The translations under genes and the position numbers were made by a program. The notes under the pieces were generated by a model. It made no database searches and had not been told where the DNA came from. It saw only the letters and a program-made list of their open reading frames with translations. Shown one piece after another: positions 9,724 to 19,250 of a DNA stretch of 64,000 bases (positions within the stretch are counted from its first letter, which is position 1; the number at the start of each line of letters is the position of its first letter). The stretch lies in assembly GCA_004556745.1 (NCBI GenBank), contig SFFY01000011.1:8374-72373 (forward strand), written 5' to 3'. The stretch is from Bacteroidales bacterium (GTDB lineage: Bacteria > Bacteroidota > Bacteroidia > Bacteroidales > Bacteroidaceae).

Positions 9724-11673
9724 ATGAAGAACGGATTTATCAAAGTGGCGGCCGCCATTCCTTCGGTACGCGTGGCCGACTGTTCCTACAACACGGAACG
9801 CATAGAAAGCCTTGTGGCACAGGCAGAAGGGCAGGGCGTGGAAATTATCTGCTTTCCCGAACTCTCGCTCACGGCCTACACCTGCCAAGACCTCTTTTCG
9901 CAACAACTGTTGCTCGATGAAGCCGAGGCGGCACTACTTAAACTCCTCGAATTCAGCCATAACCTCGACATTGTCATCATCGTCGGAGTACCCATCGCCC
10001 ACAACGGCATGCTCTTCAACTGTGCCGCCGTAATCCAGTGCGGCAAACTCTTCGGACTTGTGCCGAAAACGTATTTGCCCAACTATAAGGAGTTTTACGA
10101 ACAACGGTGGTTCACCTCCGCTGCCCAGCTCCAGACGCCCGCCAACATACGCTTTTGCGGCCAGAGCGTGCCAATGACGAGCAAACTGCTATTCGACACC
10201 GACCGCATTACCTTTGGCATCGAGATTTGCGAGGACCTGTGGGCACCTGTGCCGCCCAGCTGCGGCCTCGCCCTGCAAGGCGCGGACATTATCTTCAATC
10301 TCAGCGCGAGCAACGAGTTGATCGGCAAGGCAGCCTACCTGCACAATCTCGTGTCGCAGCAGAGCGCACGCCTTATCGCGGGCTACGTGTACGCTGGCAG
10401 CGGTTACGGCGAAAGCACTCAGGACCTTGTGTTCAGCGGCCGCGCCTACATCTGCGAAAACGGGCATACGCTGGCAGAGGGCAGGCGCTTCGCGATGGAA
10501 GAGCAGTTGGTGGTGAGCGAAATCGATGTGGAACGCCTGCGCATCGAGCGGCGCGTGAACACCACCTTCGCCGCGTCGCGCAATGTCATGCAGCAGGCCC
10601 CGGCGCAGCACGTGGAACTCGAGCCCGTAGTGCAGCCTGCCGAGCGGTTCACGCTCACGCGTCCCATCAACGCGCACCCCTTCGTGCCGGAAGGCAAGGC
10701 ACTAAACGAGCGGTGTGAGGAAATTCTCTGCATTCAGAGCGAAGCTCTTGCCAAACGCATCGAACATACTGGTGCACAGACGGTTGTCGTGGGCATAAGC
10801 GGCGGACTCGACTCTACGCTCGCCCTGCTTGTCTGCGTCCACGCTTTCGACCGCCTCGACCGCTCGCGGCGCGGCATAGTGGGCATCACGATGCCCGGCT
10901 TCGGCACGACCGACCGCACCTATATCAATGCTATCAACCTCATGAAGAGCCTCGGCATCACCATTCGCGAAATCAGTATTGCCGATGCCGTGATGCAGCA
11001 TTTCAAGGACCTTGGCCACGATGCCGAAAAGCACGACCTTACCTACGAGAACTCGCAGGCACGCGAGCGCACCCAAATCCTTATGGACGCCGCTGGGCAG
11101 ATGAACGGCTTTGTGGTGGGTACGGGCGACCTTAGCGAGCTCGCGCTCGGCTGGGCCACTTACAACGGCGACCACATGAGTATGTATGGCGTGAATGCCT
11201 CGATTCCCAAGACGCTGGTCAAGCATCTGGTGAAATGGGTAGCGGAAAACATCGCCGACGAAGCATCGCGCGAAACCTTGCTCGACATTGTGGACACGCC
11301 GATTAGTCCCGAACTCATTCCTGCCGATGAAAACGGCAACATCAAACAGGTCACCGAAGACCTGGTAGGCCCTTACGAATTGCACGATTTCTTCCTCTAC
11401 AACACTTTGCGCTTCGGCTTCCGCCCGAAAAAGGTGCTTGCACTCGCGCTCCGCGCTTTCGACGGAACGGGCAACGGTTCTAGTTTCAACGAGGAAGTGA
11501 TACACCATTGGCTCACTGTGTTTTACCGCCGTTTATTCTCGCAACAGTTCAAACGCTCCTGCTTGCCCGACGGGCCGAAAGTGGGCACCTGCTCGCTCAG
11601 CCCGCGGGGCGATTGGCGCATGCCGTCGGATGCCTCGGCCGCTTCGTGGCTCGACGATTTGAAAGAAGAATAA
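9724..11673 (+). CDS. nadE: Glutamine-dependent NAD+ synthetase
   Basis: 649 residues. The N-terminal nitrilase-type glutaminase domain shows the Glu (CFPELS, residue 46), Lys ([12 protein letters not shown]) and Cys (GIEICEDLW) triad. The C-terminal synthetase domain has the ATP-pyrophosphatase loop GISGGLDST. It amidates deamido-NAD with ammonia drawn from glutamine. The start at 9724 was preferred over an in-frame ATG at 9646 because family similarity begins at [14 protein letters not shown]. nadC in the same window supplies an earlier step of the pathway. Confidence 0.95.
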   Translation: MKNGFIKVAAAIPSVRVADCSYNTERIESLVAQAEGQGVEIICFPELSLTAYTCQDLFSQQLLLDEAEAALLKLLEFSHNLDIVIIVGVPIAHNGMLFNCAAVIQCGKLFGLVPKTYLPNYKEFYEQRWFTSAAQLQTPANIRFCGQSVPMTSKLLFDTDRITFGIEICEDLWAPVPPSCGLALQGADIIFNLSASNELIGKAAYLHNLVSQQSARLIAGYVYAGSGYGESTQDLVFSGRAYICENGHTLAEGRRFAMEEQLVVSEIDVERLRIERRVNTTFAASRNVMQQAPAQHVELEPVVQPAERFTLTRPINAHPFVPEGKALNERCEEILCIQSEALAKRIEHTGAQTVVVGISGGLDSTLALLVCVHAFDRLDRSRRGIVGITMPGFGTTDRTYINAINLMKSLGITIREISIADAVMQHFKDLGHDAEKHDLTYENSQARERTQILMDAAGQMNGFVVGTGDLSELALGWATYNGDHMSMYGVNASIPKTLVKHLVKWVAENIADEASRETLLDIVDTPISPELIPADENGNIKQVTEDLVGPYELHDFFLYNTLRFGFRPKKVLALALRAFDGTGNGSSFNEEVIHHWLTVFYRRLFSQQFKRSCLPDGPKVGTCSLSPRGDWRMPSDASAASWLDDLKEE

Positions 11674-11754
11674 GGCGGTGCGATATAGCAACCGTTAATA
11701 TTATATTATATCCACGTTGTCTGAATTAGGAACAGACATGATTAAGGTATTATC

Positions 11755-11972
11755 TGCCTGGAAGGCAGTACGGAGCGAAGCGACGGTAACCGGGTACGAA
11801 GTGCCCGGAAGTAGTAATTACAATGATTCTGCCTGGAAGGCAGTACGCCTGTGGAAATGTAAAAAGAGCCTGTCCTATGGTGTAGTGCCTTCCAGGCACG
11901 TCGTCCGTGCCACGCTTTCCGGGCACTTCGTACCCGGTTACCGTCGCTTCGCTCCGTAGTGCCTTCCAGGCA
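11755..11972. repeat. Nested palindromic element, copy 2 (218 bp)
   Basis: Outer arms pair over about 50 bp: TGCCTGGAAGGCA at 11755 continues through GACGGTAACCGGGTACG and is mirrored up to 11972. An inner hairpin uses two more copies of the 13-bp word. It lies between nadE and the BatD-like gene and is the best preserved copy with that at 42292. Confidence 0.85.
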
Positions 11973-12071
11973 CTTAACACCTAATTCAACCAACGGGTAT
12001 TATCCTCAATCTTACGAATTGACACTGATCTAAAATTTGTGCATTTGTTGGGACAAAAATTATACAGCATA

Positions 12072-12608
12072 ATGAACTTAATAAGATACCTGCTCCTCGC
12101 GCTTTCCCTGCTCTCCCTGCCCGCTTTCGCCGATAAAAAACCGACGGAGGTATTTCTGGCAGAGACGGTGTTGGAAAAGAGTGAGATACACAAGGGCGAC
12201 AGCCTGCTCGTGAGTGTTGTGATTTACGCTTCTCAGCCGTTCGACCAAATAGGCACGGCACCCGAGTTGAAAATAAAGAACGCCACCGTGCGCCCCTTGC
12301 GTTTCCGTGTGGAAAACACCCAACGGCGCGTGCGCCGCGACGGGCGTGTGCTTTATTCCATAGTATGTGCGCAATACGTAGTATGCCCTTCCGAAACAGG
12401 CACTTACGTCGTGCCGCCGCTTAAAGTAGAGGGAGCATACCGAGTCTACCAGCAGGCGCAAACGCCCTTCGACGACTTTTTCGGCGTACCGCGCAAGTAC
12501 GACGCTGTAAAGGCGAAAGCAGTGACAGAAAAGGTGTCGTTTCAAACCACCCCGAAACCACTGCGTACCACCCGCGATGCCATACGTCAGGGAGGCGCGG
12601 TACTGTAA
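12072..12608 (+). CDS. BatD-like N-terminal domain, stand-alone secreted protein
   Basis: 178 residues from the ATG at 12072, which opens a clean signal peptide (LIRYLLLALSLLSLPAFA). The mature part resembles the first domain of BatD/aerotolerance proteins (ETVLEKSEIHKGDSLLVSVVIYAS, then GTYVVPPLKVEG). Full BatD proteins are several times longer and end in a membrane helix, which is missing here, and the batA/B/C/E genes are not nearby. It is either a short family member or a remnant. Confidence 0.65.
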   Translation: MNLIRYLLLALSLLSLPAFADKKPTEVFLAETVLEKSEIHKGDSLLVSVVIYASQPFDQIGTAPELKIKNATVRPLRFRVENTQRRVRRDGRVLYSIVCAQYVVCPSETGTYVVPPLKVEGAYRVYQQAQTPFDDFFGVPRKYDAVKAKAVTEKVSFQTTPKPLRTTRDAIRQGGAVL

Positions 12609-12644
12609 TTTTTATATATCCAATTCGTTATAAAGCATAGTCCT

Positions 12645-13160
12645 ATGACAAATACTTTCCTCGACCTATGTCGCACGCGCCGCAGCGTGCGTGCTTACAA
12701 GCCCCAAATTCCTGAAAAAGAGGATTTGCACTATATTTTCGAGTGCGTGCGCATGGCACCATCGGCAGTGAATTTCCAGCCGTGGCGTTTCTTCTTGGTC
12801 ACCGATAAGGACACGCTCGCCCGCCTTGCCGAAAGTTACAACCGCGATTGGTTCAAAACCGCGCCTGCCTGCATCGTGGCGTGTCGCAATGCCGACGAGG
12901 AATGGAAGCGCAGCGCAGACGGCAAACCGCATGGCGACATTGACGTGGCCATCGCTGTGGAGCATCTTTGCCTCGCCGCAGCAGAGCGCGGTTTGGGCAC
13001 TTGTTGGGTCTGCAATTTCGAGGTTGAAAAATGCCGCCAGGCATTAGATTTGGCCGATAACCTTCACCCCGTTGTGCTCGTGCCCGTGGGCTACCCTGAC
13101 GACGCTCCGCGCGAAAAGCAGCGCAAGGAGTTGAGCGATTTTGTAACGATAATCGAATAA
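12645..13160 (+). CDS. Nitroreductase-family FMN protein
   Basis: 171 residues with the nitroreductase start CRTRRSVRAYKPQIPEKEDL, the FMN-contact stretch MAPSAVNFQPWRF and the late segment AAERGLGTCWVCNFE. Such proteins are homodimeric FMN oxidoreductases using NAD(P)H. The substrate is unknown. It follows the BatD-like gene by 36 bp and may share its transcript. Confidence 0.88.
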   Translation: MTNTFLDLCRTRRSVRAYKPQIPEKEDLHYIFECVRMAPSAVNFQPWRFFLVTDKDTLARLAESYNRDWFKTAPACIVACRNADEEWKRSADGKPHGDIDVAIAVEHLCLAAAERGLGTCWVCNFEVEKCRQALDLADNLHPVVLVPVGYPDDAPREKQRKELSDFVTIIE

Positions 13161-13164
13161 GAAA

Positions 13165-13196
13165 TTTGATTTCCTTATAAGAAATTGCTATTTTTG
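13165..13196 (+). promoter_or_regulatory. Bacteroidetes promoter for the DUF2520 gene
   Basis: TTTG at 13165-13168 and TATTTTTG at 13189-13196 are separated by 20 nt, which matches the -33/-7 layout of the phylum. This is the best promoter in the window. It probably drives 13216 to 15850 or further. Confidence 0.7.
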
Positions 13197-13215
13197 CTTT
13201 TCAAAACAGGGATAA

Positions 13216-13998
13216 ATGTTGCTAAAAACCTTTACAATTATCGGTTCGGGCAATGTGGCCACGCACATCAGCAAGGCACTGCAAAGGCAAGGCTATATAA
13301 TAAATGGTGTGTATAGCCACACTTTGGCGAACGCCGAACAGTTGGCGGCAGCCTTGCATTGCCCGGCGACGGACAGCATTGACGACGTGCCTGCGGCCGA
13401 TGCCTTCCTGTTTTCGGTGAAGGACAGTGCGCTTCCCTCGCTCGCTTCGGAAATCGTAAGGCGGTTTGGCAAAACGCCCACCTATATCCATACGGCAGGC
13501 TGCATTCCCGTCGGCATTTTCGGCGACGGTACTACGCGGCAGGCGGTGATTTATCCTTTGCAAACGCTCTCAAAGCAGCGCGAGGTAGACTTCCGCACCG
13601 TGCCCCTCTTCATTGAGGCGACCGATGCGGAGACACTCGCGGCCATCAAGGAGGTGGCTGAAACGATTTCTGGCACCGTGCGCGAGATGAGCAGCGAAAA
13701 CCGCCGCCGCCTGCACCTCGCTGCCGTGTTCGCCTGCAATTTCGTAAATCACTGCTATGCCCTTGGCGAGAAAGTGATGCAAGAGGCCGGCTTCGACTTT
13801 TCCTATCTTCTCCCGCTCGTCGACGAAACGGCGGCAAAGGCGCATACGCTTTCGCCCCGCGCGGCCCAGACCGGTCCGGCGGTACGCTGGGACGAGAATG
13901 TGATGCAAACGCACCTCGACCTGCTGGAAGGCAACGAACGAATGGCGGAAATCTATCGCCTTTTAAGCAGAAGCATAAAAGATCTCTCTGCAAAATAA
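13216..13998 (+). CDS. DUF2520 Rossmann-fold oxidoreductase-like protein
   Basis: 260 residues. An N-terminal NAD(P)-binding fold with IIGSGNVATHISKAL resembles F420/NADP oxidoreductase and ProC-like proteins; the C-terminal part (FACNFVNHCYALGEKVMQEAGFDFSYLLPLVDET) is the DUF2520 helical dimer region. The physiological reaction is not established. It heads a tight run with kdsC, maf and tsaC. Confidence 0.85.
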   Translation: MLLKTFTIIGSGNVATHISKALQRQGYIINGVYSHTLANAEQLAAALHCPATDSIDDVPAADAFLFSVKDSALPSLASEIVRRFGKTPTYIHTAGCIPVGIFGDGTTRQAVIYPLQTLSKQREVDFRTVPLFIEATDAETLAAIKEVAETISGTVREMSSENRRRLHLAAVFACNFVNHCYALGEKVMQEAGFDFSYLLPLVDETAAKAHTLSPRAAQTGPAVRWDENVMQTHLDLLEGNERMAEIYRLLSRSIKDLSAK

Positions 13999-14021
13999 TC
14001 TGTTAACCCTTACCTCATTCT

Positions 14022-14543
14022 ATGATAAACTACGATTTGACCAAGATTAAAGGCCTGGCCTTCGATGTAGACGGCGTGCTGAGCACAAACTTCGTGCTGC
14101 TCGACGAAGACGGCGGGCAACCGCGCCGCACCGCCAATATCAAGGACGGCTACGCGCTGCAACTCGCCGTGAAGCAGGGACTTAACATCGCCATTATCAC
14201 AGGAGGGCGCAGCGAGGCGGTGCGCACGCGCTATTTGGCACTGGGTGTGATGAACATCTTTATGGGGGCCGGCGTGAAAATCCAATGTTTCGACCAATGG
14301 CTCGAAGAGAGCGACCTGCAACCCGAAGAGGTGCTTTATATGGGTGATGATATTCCCGACTATGAGGTGATGCGCCGCTGCGGCTGTCCGTGCTGTCCCG
14401 CCGATGCTGCCGACGAAATTAAAGGCATCTCGCTCTACGTGAGCCACGCCTCCGGCGGCTGCGGCTGCGTGCGCGACGTAGTGGAACAGGTGTTACGGGC
14501 GCAAGGGCTTTGGATGTCAGACGAAACCGCTTTCGGCTGGTAA
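14022..14543 (+). CDS. kdsC: KdsC-like 3-deoxy-D-manno-octulosonate-8-phosphate phosphatase
   Basis: 173 residues, the short cap-less HAD type. Catalytic pair D15/D17 in FDVDGVLS, motif II in IITGGRS, and motif [13 protein letters not shown]. KdsC removes phosphate from Kdo-8-P before Kdo activation for lipid A core. The C-terminal [15 protein letters not shown] segment is typical of Bacteroidetes members. It lies 23 bp after the DUF2520 gene. Confidence 0.9.
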   Translation: MINYDLTKIKGLAFDVDGVLSTNFVLLDEDGGQPRRTANIKDGYALQLAVKQGLNIAIITGGRSEAVRTRYLALGVMNIFMGAGVKIQCFDQWLEESDLQPEEVLYMGDDIPDYEVMRRCGCPCCPADAADEIKGISLYVSHASGGCGCVRDVVEQVLRAQGLWMSDETAFGW

Positions 14544-14626
14544 AATCTCGCTTGTCCCAAATCTATAACATCTATATCCTTTATAGATTCCATAATAATA
14601 TATCCCCTAAAATTTCTCTCAGAACT

Positions 14627-15208
14627 ATGCTCGATAATCTCAGAAACTACGATATAATACTTGCCAGCAATTCGCCGCGTCGCAAAGAATTGTTGCAACG
14701 TCTCGGCTTGCCGTTCAAAGTGCGCACGCTCTTCGGCGTTGACGAAAGTTTTCCCGAAAACCTGCGCGGCGAAGACATCGCCCTTTACATAGCCCGCAAA
14801 AAGGCGGAAGCCTATAAAAGTTCGATGTCGTCGAAGGAACTGCTCATCACCGCCGACACCATTGTATGTCTCGACGGCGTGGTGATGGGTAAGCCCTACG
14901 GCGCGGAAAATGCCAAGACCATACTGCGCCAGCTGAGCGGCCGCGTGCATCAGGTAATCACGGGCGTAACGGTGCTCACGCAAGTGAAGCAGGAGAGTTT
15001 TGCCGTGACGAGCCACGTTAAGTTTGCAAATGTCACGGAGGACGAGATAGATTATTACGTTGACAACTATCTGCCGTTTGACAAAGCAGGTGCCTACGGC
15101 ATTCAAGAGTGGTTCGGCCTCGTGGCAGTGGAGGAACTGCGCGGCAGCTACTTCAACGTGATGGGCCTGCCCGTGCAACGCCTCTACACCGTGCTCAAGC
15201 ATTTTTAG
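14627..15208 (+). CDS. maf: Maf-like nucleotide pyrophosphatase
   Basis: 193 residues from the ATG at 14627; an earlier in-frame ATG lies inside kdsC and lacks similarity. The signature ILASNSPRRKELL and the ITADTIVCLDG and KPYGAENA segments mark the Maf/YhdE family, which hydrolyses dTTP, UTP or modified nucleotides. The 83-bp gap after kdsC is A/T-rich. Confidence 0.9.
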   Translation: MLDNLRNYDIILASNSPRRKELLQRLGLPFKVRTLFGVDESFPENLRGEDIALYIARKKAEAYKSSMSSKELLITADTIVCLDGVVMGKPYGAENAKTILRQLSGRVHQVITGVTVLTQVKQESFAVTSHVKFANVTEDEIDYYVDNYLPFDKAGAYGIQEWFGLVAVEELRGSYFNVMGLPVQRLYTVLKHF

Positions 15209-15229
15209 AACCCAATAAAAGCAAGTCCG

Positions 15230-15850
15230 ATGAAGCTGAAAGTATTTTCAAAAAACACGCCCGAAGCCACGCTCGAAAGCATCGTGCAGACTTTGTCGGA
15301 CGGCGGCGTAATCGTTTACCCCACCGACACCACGTACGCCTTGGGGTGCAGCGCGATGAAGGAGCGCGCTGTGGAGCGCGTGTGCAAAATCCGAAAAATC
15401 GACAGCGCGGCGCACCCACTCTCCATTGTGTGCTACGACCTGAGCACGATCAGCGAATATGCCCGCATTGAAAACAATATTTACAAAACCATACGCCGCA
15501 ATCTCCCCGGTCCGTTCACCTTTATCCTGCCCGGCAAGAACACTTTGCCTAAGATATTCCGCGCCTGCAAGGGCAAGGAGGTAGGTATCCGTATGCCCGA
15601 CAGCCCCATCGTGGCGGAAATAGTGCGCCGCCTCGGCGCGCCCCTCATGACCTGCTCTTTGCCGGTGCCCGAGGGCGAAGAAGAGGAAACGGCTTACCAC
15701 ACAAATCCCGACCTGATTGAGGAAACTTTGGGCAACGACGTGGATTTGCTGCTCGACGGCGGCGAAGGCGTTTACGCCAACTCTACCATTGTGGACTGCA
15801 CCGGCGATGAGCCGGAAATTATCAGGCAGGGCATCGGGGAATTGCAATAA
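15230..15850 (+). CDS. tsaC: Threonylcarbamoyl-AMP synthase (YrdC/Sua5 type)
   Basis: 206 residues, a single YrdC domain with GGVIVYPTDTTYALGCSAM and PGPFTFILPG. It makes threonylcarbamoyl-AMP, the donor for t6A37 in tRNAs. Its partner TsaB is coded at 61240-61932. No C-terminal Sua5 domain is present. Confidence 0.9.
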   Translation: MKLKVFSKNTPEATLESIVQTLSDGGVIVYPTDTTYALGCSAMKERAVERVCKIRKIDSAAHPLSIVCYDLSTISEYARIENNIYKTIRRNLPGPFTFILPGKNTLPKIFRACKGKEVGIRMPDSPIVAEIVRRLGAPLMTCSLPVPEGEEEETAYHTNPDLIEETLGNDVDLLLDGGEGVYANSTIVDCTGDEPEIIRQGIGELQ

Positions 15851-15875
15851 AATTTTTCATAGAAAGCATATAAAC

Positions 15876-16409
15876 ATGACACACAAGACCAAACTAACTG
15901 TTTTCGCCCTTGCCGCCTCGGCTTTGCTCTTTACGGCCTGCAAGGAGCACATGGACGATGAAAAATACCAGTCGATGCCGCCCACTATCAGCGGCGTAAC
16001 TTTCCACGTGGCCGGGACGGGCAGCACGGATCTGCGCGTCGGCGACAAAATCGTTGCCACCGTTGTGCAGTCGTCGCTGGGAAAACTCCTTTACCGCGCC
16101 GACTATTCTTGGGAAACGCCGAGCGTCGAATCGCCCACCCATTCTTATTCTTCTATGGCTATTTATGACAACGACCCGCATAACCCCACGGACACGATTG
16201 TTGCCAGCAGATCGGGACAATATACCTTGAAATTCAAAGGCACTTACCACATCAGCGGCAACAGCACGGGCTGGGGCGGCAACTACACAGATTACTTCAC
16301 AGACAACACGGGCAAAGTTTCTTATGCCCTGCAAGGCTCGGGCTATGCCTCCTATGTCATCACCATTGAAAAGAAACTGATAATCAATCCTGCCGTTTCG
16401 CAGAATTAG
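15876..16409 (+). CDS. Hypothetical lipoprotein (177 aa)
   Basis: From the ATG at 15876 the protein has a lipoprotein signal ending LLFTAC, lipidation Cys near residue 21. The mature part is rich in Ser, Thr, Tyr and Gly and probably beta-structured (GTGSTDLRVGDKIVATVVQSS). I do not recognise a family. It is followed by a strong bidirectional terminator and may be the last gene of the kdsC-maf-tsaC run. Confidence 0.7.
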   Translation: MTHKTKLTVFALAASALLFTACKEHMDDEKYQSMPPTISGVTFHVAGTGSTDLRVGDKIVATVVQSSLGKLLYRADYSWETPSVESPTHSYSSMAIYDNDPHNPTDTIVASRSGQYTLKFKGTYHISGNSTGWGGNYTDYFTDNTGKVSYALQGSGYASYVITIEKKLIINPAVSQN

Positions 16410-16442
16410 CAGACCGTTACAGAAAGGTCATAAACAAGATTA

Positions 16443-16496
16443 CAAAATTCGCCCCTACTCATTTCCAAAACTGGAAACGGGTAGGGGCGAATTTTG
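16443..16496. terminator. Bidirectional terminator
   Basis: AAAATTCGCCCCTAC (from 16444) pairs with GTAGGGGCGAATTTT (to 16495). A- and T-rich ends on both strands suit the convergent genes on either side. Confidence 0.8.
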
Positions 16497-16526
16497 CGCT
16501 ATATATATAATATTGTGTCGCGCGCT

Positions 16527-18194
16527 TTATTCCGGCAAAAGGAACTTGTCGCCGGTTTCCTTAACAATGGCGCGGCGATAACTTTCAGGATAGCCAGGGC
16601 GTACGGGACGCGCGCCGAGGCCGTCGGGCGTACGGGAGAATGAGCCGTCAATCTCTTGCGGCTTGATGACCATATCGTTGAATTTCACAATAAGATGCTC
16701 GCCGAGCGCCCGCCAACGCTTCAACATAGTCTGGGCCGACTGAGAAGAGTAGGCTGTGAGGAAGTCGCGAACGCCGGCTACGCCTTTCTCGGAAGCAAGG
16801 ATGTCGGCGGCCTGCTGCTCAACGGTCTGCTGGCTTGCGATATAGCCGAGTTCAATACTGTCGCGCTCGGTCTGCAAAGTGGGGAAGAGTTGCGAATAAC
16901 GCGGATAGGTCATATTGGCCACCCAATTCTGCACCCAGAAAGCGGACTGCCACGAAAAGGTAACGGCATCGGCATTGTCTACCGCCGTGTAGCAGGCAGG
17001 GGCTTGCGTGGCGCTGCAATAAATCGGCGTGTAGGGGCACATGTTCGGATCGTCGTTGCCAAACCACAGCACACCGCCAATTGCGTTCGGCAGGTTCTTG
17101 CGCACCTGTGCCACGACAGTGAATGCCGTCTGCTGCGTAGAGATGGGGCGCTCGTTGAAATACTTTTTGCCCTCGTATTCCCAGGTCAAGGGGGTGGGGC
17201 GGTAGGGCATTTCGTAAGCACCCATGCCAGCGTCTTTTGTAACGTCGAACGGCGTGCCTTCGTAATGGTCGCGCATAGACATCATCACGTCGTGCAGCGA
17301 AAGTTTGCAGCGCGGACGGAAATAGAGAGGCATCACCTCTGCCTTGCCGATGTGGCGGCCGTCGGCGTAGTCAAGATAACGGTCCATGCCGTCCACCCAT
17401 TTGTTGAAGAAACTCCAGACGCGCGTCTCGCAGAAACGGATGGCTCCGAAGTCGGCAGGTGCATAGGCATCGGCAAACGAGAACTCGCTGTCCTTTCCTT
17501 CGAAATATCCCTTCTCGCGGGCGAAACTGATCACGTCGGAAGCGTAGAGCACGTTCTTTTTATCTTTAAGGTCGAACTTGTGAATGCGGCTTTGGTTGGC
17601 ATGAGCCGAAATGCAATCGTCGGGAATGCGCACGGCCACCCAAACGGCGCCCTTGCGTCCCGGGCCTTTGCCGATCATTTCCAGTATCCAGATTTCATCG
17701 GGGTCGGCAATGGAGAACGACTCACCCTCAGAGGCGTAACCGTAAAGCTGCACGAGCGACGTCATCACCTTGATGGCCTCGCGTGCCGTCTTTGAGCGTT
17801 GCAGGGCAATGGACATAAGGCTCACGTAGTCGATAATGCCCGTGCTGTCGGCCAGTTCGTGGCGGCCGCCAAAGGTAGTTTCGGTAATGGCTACTTGGTG
17901 CTCGTTTATATTTCCCACGACGGAGTAGGTGTAAGGCACTTCGGGGATTTCGCCGAGATAGTGGTTCGTGTCGCCGTCGATGATGCGGCGCATCGCGCCC
18001 TTGGGATGCGTGGCGGCGGGGAAGAAGCGCAGCGTGCCAAACATGCCGTAGTCGTCGGCATTATAGGTGATGAATGCAGAGCCGTCGGCGGAAGCCGCCT
18101 TTCCCACGAGGAAACTCGTGCAGGCCTGCAAGGGTGCGAAATGTAAGAGCGTGCAAGCCAAGATGCACGCCAATGCAAACAGTTTTTTTCTCAT
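16527..18194 (-). CDS. C69-family dipeptidase, secreted
   Basis: 555 residues. The signal peptide runs up to QA, and cleavage would expose Cys25 (CTSFLVGKAASADGS), the N-terminal nucleophile of C69/U34 peptidases. Further conserved stretches are TYNADDYG and ITETTFGGR. It probably splits dipeptides outside the inner membrane. It lies upstream of nothing obvious; nadC precedes it by 31 bp on the same strand. Confidence 0.9.
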   Translation of the reverse strand: MRKKLFALACILACTLLHFAPLQACTSFLVGKAASADGSAFITYNADDYGMFGTLRFFPAATHPKGAMRRIIDGDTNHYLGEIPEVPYTYSVVGNINEHQVAITETTFGGRHELADSTGIIDYVSLMSIALQRSKTAREAIKVMTSLVQLYGYASEGESFSIADPDEIWILEMIGKGPGRKGAVWVAVRIPDDCISAHANQSRIHKFDLKDKKNVLYASDVISFAREKGYFEGKDSEFSFADAYAPADFGAIRFCETRVWSFFNKWVDGMDRYLDYADGRHIGKAEVMPLYFRPRCKLSLHDVMMSMRDHYEGTPFDVTKDAGMGAYEMPYRPTPLTWEYEGKKYFNERPISTQQTAFTVVAQVRKNLPNAIGGVLWFGNDDPNMCPYTPIYCSATQAPACYTAVDNADAVTFSWQSAFWVQNWVANMTYPRYSQLFPTLQTERDSIELGYIASQQTVEQQAADILASEKGVAGVRDFLTAYSSQSAQTMLKRWRALGEHLIVKFNDMVIKPQEIDGSFSRTPDGLGARPVRPGYPESYRRAIVKETGDKFLLPE

Positions 18195-18225
18195 TATGTA
18201 AATAATAGATATGGATTAAAACTTA

Positions 18226-19074
18226 TCAGCACGCCTTAAACGACATGTCGAGCCCTTTCACGGAGTGCGTGAGTGCGCCGACGGAGATAAAGTCAACGCC
18301 GCAGAGCGCATAGTCGCGCAGCGTGTCCATCGTGATGCCGCCGCTCGACTCCGTTTCAAACTTGCCGCCGATCATTTCGACGGCTTTTTTCGTGTCTTCC
18401 ACGGAGAAGTTGTCGAGCATGATGCGGTCTGCGCCGCCGTGCTCCATGACCTGGCGGATTTCGTCGAACGAGCGCACCTCGATCTCTACTTTCAGGTTCA
18501 GTCCCTTGGCTTTCTGATAGGCTGCACAGCGGTCGAGCGCGGCTGCGATGCCGCCGGCGAAGTCCACGTGGTTGTCTTTCAGCAGTATCATGTCGAAAAG
18601 TCCGATGCGGTGGTTAGTGCCGCCGCCTATCTTCACGGCTTCTTTTTCGAGCATGCGCATGCCAGGTGTCGTTTTGCGCGTGTCGAGCACGCGGGTCTTG
18701 GTGCCTTCGAGGCGCTTTACGTATTCGGCCGTCATCGTCGCGATGCCGCTCATGCGCTGCATGATGTTGAGCATCAGACGTTCGGTCTGCAAGAGCGAGC
18801 GCACTTTACCCGTCACAATCATAGGCACATCGCCGGGCTTCACGCGGTCGCCGTCGTTCATAAACGTTTCCACCTGCATCTCGGGGTCGAAACGGTGGAA
18901 CACTTCCCGCGCAATGCGCAGGCCGGCAAGGATGCCCTCTTCCTTGATAAGCAATTTCGACTTGCCCATTGCCTCTTCGGGAATGCAGCAAAGGGTGGTG
19001 TGGTCGCCGTCGCCGATGTCCTCGGAAAAAGCAAGGTCAATCAGGCGGTCATTAAGTTCGTCAACTGTGTACAT
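18226..19074 (-). CDS. nadC: Nicotinate-nucleotide pyrophosphorylase (carboxylating)
   Basis: 282 residues from the ATG at 19074. Substrate-binding stretches LDTRKTTPGMRMLEKEAVKIGGGTNHR and DMILLKDNH are textbook NadC. It joins quinolinate and PRPP to give nicotinate mononucleotide. A longer upstream reading frame has no similarity and covers the promoter. The ATG is embedded in an A/T motif (AATATTATATATATG) also found at other starts here. Confidence 0.95.
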   Translation of the reverse strand: MYTVDELNDRLIDLAFSEDIGDGDHTTLCCIPEEAMGKSKLLIKEEGILAGLRIAREVFHRFDPEMQVETFMNDGDRVKPGDVPMIVTGKVRSLLQTERLMLNIMQRMSGIATMTAEYVKRLEGTKTRVLDTRKTTPGMRMLEKEAVKIGGGTNHRIGLFDMILLKDNHVDFAGGIAAALDRCAAYQKAKGLNLKVEIEVRSFDEIRQVMEHGGADRIMLDNFSVEDTKKAVEMIGGKFETESSGGITMDTLRDYALCGVDFISVGALTHSVKGLDMSFKAC

Positions 19075-19101
19075 ATATATAATATTGAGTGTTATCTGCC
19101 G

Positions 19102-19109
19102 CAAAATTA
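19102..19109 (-). promoter_or_regulatory. Probable -7 box for nadC
   Basis: TAATTTTG on the minus strand, 28 bp before the start, fits TAnnTTTG. Confidence 0.4.
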
Positions 19110-19250
19110 CACATAAAATGAGAGTTCGCCCCGCTTGCAAAGGCAAAAACCGCCTTTTCTTGGCAGACAATGCCTTTTTTACTCTTATTCGGGCATTATG
19201 GCACTGCTTTTGTTGCAATTTTATTATAGAAAAATCAAACAAAAAGCGTT

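Noticed and set aside
11717..11980. Small frames coding SEATVTGYEVPG-type peptides
   Set aside because: They recur only inside the nested palindromic element (also at 8.7-9.1 and 42.3-42.5 kb) in both directions, so they are repeat-derived.
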